Shown here piece after piece: positions 1 through 5,303 of a stretch of 5,303 nt of DNA (positions within the stretch are counted from its first letter, which is position 1; each line of letters begins with the position of its first letter). Made by a program: the position numbers and the translations under genes. Location of the stretch: assembly GCA_030590185.1 (NCBI GenBank), contig JAUUZB010000389.1, positions 1 through 5,303 of the forward strand. Reading direction: 5' to 3'. This DNA comes from Deltaproteobacteria bacterium (lineage in GTDB: Bacteria; Myxococcota; XYA12-FULL-58-9; JAUUZB01). The notes under the pieces are model-generated. The model was not told the origin of the DNA, ran no database searches, and worked only from the letters and a program-made list of their open reading frames with translations.

Positions 1-1754
1 ACAACCGCCACAGCACCCTCGTCATTTATGATGCCGGCACTACGGTCGCGCTCACCGATGTGGCGGTGGTTGCCACCGCGAGCCGGCAGTCGGACCTCAG
101 CCTCGGCTTTGGCCTCGAGACTGGCTTCGGTTCGGAGGTCACGGTTACCCGCGGGCTGTTCGACAAAAACCGCATGGCGGCGATCTTGGCGGCCAACGAC
201 GCGACAGTGAGCTTGTCGGACGTCGTGATCCGCGAAACTCGCAGCACCGAGAGCGCTCCGCCGTCCCATGGTCAGGGCTTGCAGGTGCAAACCGGTGCTA
301 CCGTAACCCTGGCGCGGGTTGCCTTTGTTGAGAACCGAGACGTCGCGCTCTTCGGTGAGGGACCGACCTCCCTGCTGGACGCCGAAGATCTCGTCATTCG
401 CGACACCCAACCGCAGGAGCACGATCAAACCCGGGGGTCGGGTATCGAGCTCAAGGACGGGATCCAGAGCACGTTGAGACGGGCGCTGCTCCAAGGTAAT
501 CGCCTCCAGGCCATCATGGCGGGACGGGAAGACCCTGCCACCCTCACCCGGTTGGAGATGGAGGACATCGTCGTCCTCGACACCCAACGGGAGGAGGGTG
601 GCGTCGATGGGTACGGCTTGAAAATGCAGCACGGCGCCGAGGTTATTCTCCTGCGGGGCCAATTCACCCGGTGCCGGCACGGTGGCATCGTCGCGTTCGG
701 GGATGACGTCTCGGTCGACATCGAGGACGTCGTCGTGGAGGACACCGAGTCCCAAACAGATGAGCACGAGGACGGCTACGGGTTGGTCGCCCTGGCGGGC
801 GCACGGGTGACGGTCATCCGCGGCCGTTTCATCAACAACCGGGAGGCCGGGGTTTTTGCCGAGGACGAGGGCACCTGGCTCGACTTCGAAGACGTGACCG
901 TGAGCGAAACCCAGAGTCAGGATGCTGAGCTCACCTTTAGCGCCGGCCTGATCGCGCGCTACGGCGCCCGGGTGAACGTGTTGCGCGGTGAGTTCACCAA
1001 GAACCACGATCTCGGGATCAAGATCTCTTCCCCAGGCACGATCGTCATACTCGAGGATGTCTCCGTCTCTGATACCCGCACCCGGGCTAACGATCAGATG
1101 GCTGGGCGGGGCCTGAACGTCCAGGACGGCGCTTGGGTGTGGGTGACCCGTGGCCGGTTCGAGGGCAACAGGGAGACCGCGATCTTCGCCGGGCATGACG
1201 GCACCGAGGTTGCGCTCGAGGACGTGACGATCCGAGATACCTTGAGTGATGAGATCACCCTCGGCCACGCGGAAGGCATCATCGGCCAGGATGGCGCCAA
1301 GGTCACCCTGACCCGTGCCCTGGTCGATGGCAATCGCCTGGCCGGTATCCTGATTGGCGGGGCCGGTTCCCAGCTCATCCTCAACGAGGTTCAGATCTCC
1401 GCGACCCTCGGTACCGAGTGTAGCACCCTGCCCGACACTGACCCGCTGAGCTGCGGTGATCTCAACGCGGGGAACGGTGTCGTCGCCTTCGACGGCGCAA
1501 CGGTCGCCATCGATCGGGTGGAGATCTCGGCCTCGAAGCTCGTGGGCCTGCTACTCAGCAGCGGGGCGACCGCCGCTGGGAAGGACCTCGCGGTCTATTC
1601 CAACCGGATCGGAGTGAATCTACAGGGCGCACCGGAGGGATACGATTTTTACACGGCGATCACTGGATTGAAAATGGAAAACAATGACATCAATTTCGAC
1701 TCGGTCGTCCTGTCGCTCCCGCAGCCCCCGCTGCAGCTCACGGATATCGAATGA
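1..1754 (+). CDS. Right-handed parallel beta-helix repeat protein, 5' partial
   Basis: The frame is open from position 3 to the TGA at 1752-1754, giving 583 visible residues; the true start lies upstream. The first internal start-like codon, GTG 60, falls inside a repeat unit and is not credible. Almost the whole product is one repeat with the approximate pattern NR..gI.a...GT..leDV.i.DT, then a polar loop, then G.GL..q.GA.Vtl.Rg.F. Alternating hydrophobic and small residues with Gly/Asn turns are typical of pectate-lyase-like (PbH1) solenoids. A single Cys (residue 224 of the visible product) and a Cys pair (473, 484) are present. The last ~95 residues depart from the repeat and look like a C-terminal cap; part of this (about 1640-1700) is noticeably more AT-rich. 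No autotransporter barrel, LPXTG or transmembrane segment is seen. No polysaccharide-lyase catalytic motif was recognised, so an enzymatic role is not claimed. Beta-helix identification is confident; surface location and adhesin or scaffold role are inferred. Confidence 0.85.
   Translation, partial: NRHSTLVIYDAGTTVALTDVAVVATASRQSDLSLGFGLETGFGSEVTVTRGLFDKNRMAAILAANDATVSLSDVVIRETRSTESAPPSHGQGLQVQTGATVTLARVAFVENRDVALFGEGPTSLLDAEDLVIRDTQPQEHDQTRGSGIELKDGIQSTLRRALLQGNRLQAIMAGREDPATLTRLEMEDIVVLDTQREEGGVDGYGLKMQHGAEVILLRGQFTRCRHGGIVAFGDDVSVDIEDVVVEDTESQTDEHEDGYGLVALAGARVTVIRGRFINNREAGVFAEDEGTWLDFEDVTVSETQSQDAELTFSAGLIARYGARVNVLRGEFTKNHDLGIKISSPGTIVILEDVSVSDTRTRANDQMAGRGLNVQDGAWVWVTRGRFEGNRETAIFAGHDGTEVALEDVTIRDTLSDEITLGHAEGIIGQDGAKVTLTRALVDGNRLAGILIGGAGSQLILNEVQISATLGTECSTLPDTDPLSCGDLNAGNGVVAFDGATVAIDRVEISASKLVGLLLSSGATAAGKDLAVYSNRIGVNLQGAPEGYDFYTAITGLKMENNDINFDSVVLSLPQPPLQLTDIE
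3..1496 (+). repeat. 55-residue (165-bp) beta-helix coding repeats, about nine units
   Basis: Aligning on the Asn of the NR motif places anchors at nucleotides 3, 168, 333, 498, 672, 837, 1002, 1167 and 1332. The spacing is 165 bp every time except 498 to 672, which is 174 bp. The anchor residue is Asn in eight of nine units and Cys in the unit at 672. Each unit reads as two helix rungs: a short one of about 22 residues, and a longer one with a polar, often acidic loop after the DT motif. The recurring Asn could form the internal Asn ladder known from parallel beta-helices. Units are clearly diverged in DNA, so this is an old internal duplication rather than a recent tandem expansion. Confidence 0.82.
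1751..1754 (+). other. ATGA stop/start overlap between the two genes
   Basis: The TGA stop of the beta-helix gene (1752-1754) shares three bases with the ATG start of the TPR-CHAT gene (1751-1753). Such overlaps usually mean a shared mRNA and translational coupling. There is no good Shine-Dalgarno sequence in front; the nearest purine-rich stretch, CGGA at 1741-1744, is weak, which fits re-initiation by terminating ribosomes. Confidence 0.8.
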
Positions 1755-1813
1755 CACGAGTGAACGACGGCCTTTCCCTCGTTCTGATCTCCGTTCTCCT
1801 CACTAACGGCTGC
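1751..1813 (+). other. Signal peptide with probable lipobox (Cys21)
   Basis: The first 21 codons encode a short n-region with one Arg (residue 3), a hydrophobic core LSLVLISVLL (8-17) and then TNGC. Gly at -1 and Cys fit cleavage by signal peptidase II with lipidation of Cys21, but Thr at -3 and Asn at -2 are unusual compared with the common L-A/S-G/A-C. The residue after Cys is Ala, not Asp, so the Escherichia coli inner-membrane retention signal is absent; that rule may not hold in this lineage. The disordered-looking linker that follows is typical of a lipoprotein tether. Alternatives are an ordinary signal peptide or an uncleaved membrane anchor. Confidence 0.68.
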
Positions 1814-4800
1814 GCCAGCGGTTCGGCCCCAACACCGACCCCCGCGCCCAAGCAGTCGGCGCCGGCCGCCACCGCGTCCCCTGAGTCCTCGGCGGAGGAA
1901 CAGGCCCAGCGTCGGGACCGAGCCCTGGGATTGAGTCAGGAGGGTGTGGCTTTCGTGGAGCAGGGAGAGCTGGCGCAGGCCCTAGCGCTCTTTTTGCGCG
2001 CCGCCGAGCTCGATCCCGGTAACGATCAGTTCCCCTACCTCGCGGCCGCAACCTATCAACGTCTCGGTCGGCTAGAAGAAACCGCGACGTGGCTCGACCG
2101 GGCCGCCCGCGCCGCGGCCGTCCTCGGAGCCTACGACCGGGTCGCGGCCTATCACCAGAACGTCTCCCTGCTGCGCTATAGCCAACCCCAGTGGGTGGCC
2201 GAGAGCCGGCACAAAGCCTCACAGGTCCCGGCCGAGGCGGGGGCGGCGCTGCAGGAGTGGCAAACTCTTCTCACCCAGGCGGTGGCGCTGGCGCAGCAGG
2301 GGCAGATCGAGTCGGCCATCGAGCTCACTGGTAAGGCCCTAACGGTCATTGGTGAGGGCCTCGGCCCGAACCACCCGAACACCGCGGTGACCCTCAACAG
2401 CCTGGTGAGGCTCCATCAGATGAACGGTGACATGACGTCGGCCCTCGCGGCGGCGCGTGAGGCCGTGCGCGTCGACACCCTGAGCCTGGGGGCGGCGCAC
2501 CCAGACACCTTGCTGTTGCGCCACAGCGTCGCCGCCATGTTGCAGGGCGTCGGTGAGACCGATGCCTCCATCGTGATCCTGCGGGAGATCCTCGAGCTCG
2601 CCCGGCGCGATCTCGGGGCCGACCATCCCGCCACCGCGACCTACGCCGGGAGTCTCGGCTCCGCGTTGCGATCCCGCGGTGATGACAACGAGGCCGGGCC
2701 CCTCCTCGAGGAGGCAGCGCGCGGCAAGACCGCGGTCTTTGGCGACGTTCATCCGGAGACCGTCGCTGCGCTCCAGGCATTGGCGCAGCTCCACCGCGCC
2801 CGGGGAGATAGAGAGCGCTTCGTGGACACCGCCCAGCGGGCGCTCGCCGGCGCCACCGTGGCCTTTGGCCCGCTCAACACCCAGACCGCGGCCCTGCGCG
2901 ACGACCTGGTGGCGGTCCTTCAGGCCGGTGGCGATTTCGCCGCCGCCGGCGCGCTGCTCACCACCGCCTATGAGATCGTGTTGGTGGCATCCGGTGAAGA
3001 AACGGATGACGCCATCGTCCTGATGAATGATCTCGGCGACCACCATCGGGCGGCGGGTCAATATCGCGACGCCCGACAGTGGTTCGTCAAGGCATTGGCG
3101 GCCGCGCGCCGGGTCTTTGGCGAGCGCGACGGGAGGACGCTCATCCTGACCAACAACCTCGGGCTGACCCTGCATCGGCTCGGCGCATACGACGAGGGCG
3201 TCGAGCTGATGACCGCGGCGCTGGACATCGCCGGCGACGCGCTCGGTGCCGAGCACGAGGACACCCTCGGGATGACCAACACCCTGGCGCTGCTGCGTGG
3301 CGGCCAGGGGCGCTACGACGAGGCGCGTAACCTCTACGAGGGGATCCTCGCCGCCCGGGAGCGCCTCCACCCGCCGGATCACCCCGAGACCCTGCGCGCC
3401 TACTTCAACCTCGGCATGCAGTACTTCAAGGAGGGCCGGTTCGCCGAGGCGACCCCGCTGTTGGAGAAGGCGGCCGAACGCCGCGCCGCGACCCTGGGCG
3501 CGCAGCACCCATCGACCCTCTCCGCCCTCAATGGCCTCGGCCTCCTTTATAAAGGTGCGGGGGCGCTCTCCAAGGCGCGCCCGGTGCTGGAACGGGCGTA
3601 CGATGGCCGGCGTGAGGTGTTGGGGCCACGTCACGGCGACACCCTGGTCACCCTGCACAACCTGGCGGTGCTCTACCAAAAGCAGGGCCTGCTCACGAAG
3701 GCCGAGCCGCTCTTGCTGGAGGCGTTGCGTGGGCGGCGCGACGTCTTCGGTCCCGCCCACCCGGACACCCTGACCTCGATCAACGATCTGGCGCTCTTCT
3801 ACGCGGAGAGCGAGCAACGGACCAAGAGCAAGCCGCTTCTGGAGGAGGCGCTCAGCGCCTGTCGCGAGCAGCTCGGCCCGAAACACCCGGAGACGATCAA
3901 AGCGATGAACAACCTCGCCGAGACCGTCGACGCCCTCGGCGAATCGGACCGGGCCCTAGCGCTCTACCAGGAGGCGGCGCGGGTCGGCCGCGAGGTGCTC
4001 GGTGAGGGCCACCCGCACGTCGCGGTCTACGTCGCCAACCTCGGTTTGGTCCACTACCGGCGCGGTGAGCTCGAAAAGGCCCGGCACTACTACGAGCTCG
4101 GCGCGCGTCTCAAACGCGAAGCCTATGGCGAGACGCACCCGGAGACCTTGATCGCCCTCGACAACCTGGCGCTCTTTCTCCAGGCGGAGGCGACCGTCGA
4201 GGAGGCCACCGCCGCTTGGCGAGACAGCCTCGCCCAGAACAACCGTTTCTTTGAGCAGGTGCTGTGGGGCGCCGACGAGGAGACCCGGCACGCTTACCTC
4301 GCCCAGACCGAGGACACCGACGGCGCCATGATCACCTTCTGGGTGGTCGCCGCGCCGCCCACCGCCCCGCGGGATCTGTTGGCCTTCATCCTCGGGCGCA
4401 AGGGGATCGTGTTGCGGCTCGCCGCTGAGGTCGCGGCCCGCGCCCGGGCCAGCGGGGATCCTGCGTTGCACCAGGCGGTCGAGGAGCTGGCGAGCAAACG
4501 CGCCGAGTTGGCCAACCTCACCCTGGCGGGTCCAGGGATGAAGCGGCCGGCCGAGGTCCAGGTTCGGGTGGTAGCGCTGGTGCGTCGCATCCAACAGCTC
4601 GAAGCGGAGATCGGCGCCTCGGTGGGGCAGCTGCGCCGGGCGCGCACCGAGGTGACCCCCGAGCAGGTGATGGCCGCCTTGAAACCGGGCGAGGCCCTGG
4701 TCGACTTTGTGATCTTCCGTGGCGCCGATCTGAAAACCCATCGAGATCTGGGTCCCCATCTCGCCGCGGCGGTGGTGGTCGGCGGTGAGGAGCCGAGGCT

Positions 4801-5303
4801 GGCGCTCGCCTCCTTCGGCCCCCTCGCGGAGATTGAGGATCAGGTTGCCGCGTTGCGCACGGCGCTCTCGACCCTAGCCGACGAGACCGACGAGTCGGTG
4901 CGGGGCCCGGCCCAGGCGCTCTATCAAAGACTCTGGGCGCCGTTGGCGGAGGTGATCGGTGATGCGCAGCGGGTCTTTGTGGTGCCGGACGGAGCGTTGC
5001 ACCTGGCGCCCTTCAGCGCCTTGGTCAACGGGGCCGGGGATCATCTCGTGGATGAGCGCGAGCTGGTGATGCTGCTGTCGAGTCGCGACCTGGTCGTGCC
5101 GGGCCCGCCGGCGGCGAGCGGTCCGGCGCTCCTGTTCGCGGCGCCCGACTACCAACTCGGCGCCGCCGACGCCCCCCCGGAGCCCACCGGCACCACGCGG
5201 GCGGCGACCCTGCTGCGCGGCCACGTCTTCGCTCCGTTGCCCGGGGCCGCAAAGGAGGCCAAGCGCATCGGTCAGCTGTTGCGCAAGAGCCATCGCAAGC
5301 ACC
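1751..5303 (+). CDS. TPR-CHAT protein (caspase-superfamily domain), probable lipoprotein, 3' partial
   Basis: One frame is open from ATG 1751 to the window end, giving 1184 complete codons with no stop. Order of parts: signal peptide with Cys21; Pro/Thr/Ala/Ser/Glu-rich linker about 22-52; a classical TPR-like segment about 54-121; a helical bridge; fifteen kinesin-light-chain-type TPR units about 204-833 (motif LG..HP.T then NLA.LY...G....A..L...AL); a helical region about 838-975 containing LWGADEETRHAYL and ILGRKGIVL, typical of the stretch before CHAT domains; then the CHAT domain from about 982. CHAT hallmarks seen are ALVDFVIF, PDGALHLAPFSAL (1079-1091) and LPGAAKEAKRI (from 1163). CHAT domains are caspase/separase-like Cys proteases or their inactive relatives, and the TPRs are expected to bind a partner or signal. 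The His and Cys dyad should follow beyond the window, so activity is undetermined. ATG 1751 is preferred over GTG 1760 because it keeps Arg3 in the signal-peptide n-region and gives the overlap with the upstream gene. Confidence 0.9.
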   Translation, partial: MTRVNDGLSLVLISVLLTNGCASGSAPTPTPAPKQSAPAATASPESSAEEQAQRRDRALGLSQEGVAFVEQGELAQALALFLRAAELDPGNDQFPYLAAATYQRLGRLEETATWLDRAARAAAVLGAYDRVAAYHQNVSLLRYSQPQWVAESRHKASQVPAEAGAALQEWQTLLTQAVALAQQGQIESAIELTGKALTVIGEGLGPNHPNTAVTLNSLVRLHQMNGDMTSALAAAREAVRVDTLSLGAAHPDTLLLRHSVAAMLQGVGETDASIVILREILELARRDLGADHPATATYAGSLGSALRSRGDDNEAGPLLEEAARGKTAVFGDVHPETVAALQALAQLHRARGDRERFVDTAQRALAGATVAFGPLNTQTAALRDDLVAVLQAGGDFAAAGALLTTAYEIVLVASGEETDDAIVLMNDLGDHHRAAGQYRDARQWFVKALAAARRVFGERDGRTLILTNNLGLTLHRLGAYDEGVELMTAALDIAGDALGAEHEDTLGMTNTLALLRGGQGRYDEARNLYEGILAARERLHPPDHPETLRAYFNLGMQYFKEGRFAEATPLLEKAAERRAATLGAQHPSTLSALNGLGLLYKGAGALSKARPVLERAYDGRREVLGPRHGDTLVTLHNLAVLYQKQGLLTKAEPLLLEALRGRRDVFGPAHPDTLTSINDLALFYAESEQRTKSKPLLEEALSACREQLGPKHPETIKAMNNLAETVDALGESDRALALYQEAARVGREVLGEGHPHVAVYVANLGLVHYRRGELEKARHYYELGARLKREAYGETHPETLIALDNLALFLQAEATVEEATAAWRDSLAQNNRFFEQVLWGADEETRHAYLAQTEDTDGAMITFWVVAAPPTAPRDLLAFILGRKGIVLRLAAEVAARARASGDPALHQAVEELASKRAELANLTLAGPGMKRPAEVQVRVVALVRRIQQLEAEIGASVGQLRRARTEVTPEQVMAALKPGEALVDFVIFRGADLKTHRDLGPHLAAAVVVGGEEPRLALASFGPLAEIEDQVAALRTALSTLADETDESVRGPAQALYQRLWAPLAEVIGDAQRVFVVPDGALHLAPFSALVNGAGDHLVDERELVMLLSSRDLVVPGPPAASGPALLFAAPDYQLGAADAPPEPTGTTRAATLLRGHVFAPLPGAAKEAKRIGQLLRKSHRKH
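1910..2113 (+). other. N-terminal classical TPR-like segment of the TPR-CHAT protein
   Basis: Residues about 54-121 (RALGLSQEGVAFVEQGELAQ onward) read as paired amphipathic helices of the ordinary 34-residue TPR type: G-V-A-F...G-E-L-A-Q-A-L-A-L-F..A-A-E-L-D-P, then Y-L-A-A-A-T-Y-Q-R-L-G-R-L-E-E-T..W-L-D-R-A. The segment lacks the LG..HP.T motif of the later units and is out of their 42-residue register. It probably starts the superhelix next to the membrane tether. Confidence 0.65.
2360..4249 (+). repeat. Fifteen 42-residue kinesin-light-chain-type TPR units (126-bp period)
   Basis: The His of the LG..HP.T motif, or its equivalent, falls at residues 208, 250, 292, 334, 376, 418, 460, 502, 544, 586, 628, 670, 712, 754 and 796. 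Every interval is exactly 42 residues, so there is not a single insertion or deletion across 588 residues. His is kept in twelve units and replaced by Asn (376), Thr (418) and Asp (460) in three consecutive ones. Later units carry the clearest NLA.LY helices, for example HNLAVLYQKQGLL. Repeats of this class form a right-handed superhelix that binds peptides or proteins in its groove; the ligand here is unknown. Confidence 0.9.
4694..5303 (+). other. CHAT domain, N-terminal part only
   Basis: From residue 982 the sequence follows the usual CHAT layout: an opening strand (ALVDFVIF), a strand (AAAVVVG) and helix (EIEDQVAALRTAL), a helix holding ALYQRLWAPL, then VVPDGALHLAPFSALV with a downstream LVDERELV and SSRDLV, a strand (ALLFAAPDY), and LPGAAKEAKRIGQLL. 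In this family the next elements are a strand ending in a His-Gly motif and a strand ending in the catalytic Cys; neither is inside the window. His1084 lies in the conserved PDG.LH..PF motif and is not the expected catalytic His. Confidence 0.87.

Noticed and set aside
60..62. GTG 60 as the start of the beta-helix gene
   Set aside because: The frame stays open upstream to position 3 and those residues (NRHSTLVIYDAGTTVALTDV) match the repeat consensus, so the gene begins before the window.
3..1496. The 165-bp periodicity as a CRISPR-like or non-coding tandem repeat
   Set aside because: The period is a whole number of codons, conservation is at protein level (NR, DV.I.DT, GA.V.L.R), and the DNA copies are diverged.
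3544..3555. Perfect 12-bp palindrome CCTTTATAAAGG, an AT-rich spot that could be read as an operator or promoter element
   Set aside because: It sits in frame inside a conserved TPR helix and encodes Leu-Tyr-Lys-Gly of the usual LY..G motif. No gene starts nearby, so it is best explained by coding constraint.
2679..3773. Short + strand frames at 2679-3023, 3079-3330 and 3297-3773
   Set aside because: They lie in a different frame from the TPR gene, and their products are Arg/Pro/Ser-rich strings typical of out-of-frame reading of GC-rich DNA.
2339..3886. A 515-residue open frame on the minus strand
   Set aside because: It lies wholly antisense to the TPR array. Its product is rich in Arg, Gly and Gln with no recognisable domain. 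Long stop-free antisense frames are expected opposite high-GC, regularly repeating codons.
3956..4759. A 267-residue open frame on the minus strand
   Set aside because: It is antisense to the end of the TPR array and the pre-CHAT region, where the + strand has clear family motifs. Its translation shows no domain.
5000..5002. His1084 as the catalytic His of the CHAT domain
   Set aside because: It is in the PDG.LH..PF motif, which precedes the fold's catalytic strands. The His-Gly and Cys motifs are expected after the LPGA.KEA segment, beyond the window.

Overview
The window is coding from end to end on the + strand. It holds parts of two large genes that overlap by four bases (ATGA, 1751-1754). 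Both are cut by the window: the first has no 5' end and the second has no 3' end. No RNA gene, mobile element, CRISPR array, promoter, terminator or intergenic gap is visible.

Gene 1 (1-1754) encodes at least 583 residues of a right-handed parallel beta-helix protein. It is built from a diverged 55-residue repeat whose most constant position is an Asn, usually in an Asn-Arg pair. It ends in a short capping region with a Cys pair in a loop. It looks like an exported or surface-exposed scaffold or adhesin-like protein, but the missing N-terminus means export cannot be checked.

Gene 2 (1751-5303, at least 1184 residues) starts with a signal peptide ending in a probable, non-ideal lipobox (Cys21). 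A Pro/Thr/Ala/Ser/Glu-rich linker and a classical TPR-like segment follow. Next come fifteen kinesin-light-chain-type TPR units in strict 42-residue register, then the helical region that normally precedes CHAT domains, and the first part of a CHAT (caspase/separase-superfamily) domain. The expected catalytic His and Cys of the CHAT fold lie past the window end, so protease activity cannot be judged here.

The organism is a high-GC Gram-negative bacterium. The beta-helix repeat style (GA-V-L-R, NR, DV-I-DT, and a Cys-containing loop near the C-terminus) resembles large repeat proteins that I associate with Myxococcota. TPR-CHAT proteins are also common in other bacteria, including cyanobacteria and some gammaproteobacteria, so this assignment is tentative.

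The stop/start overlap implies one transcript and probably translational coupling. The idea worth testing is that a beta-helix protein and a membrane-anchored TPR-CHAT protein form one extracytoplasmic module, with the TPR solenoid acting as sensor or docking surface and the CHAT domain as effector. That functional link is inference from gene order and predicted location.
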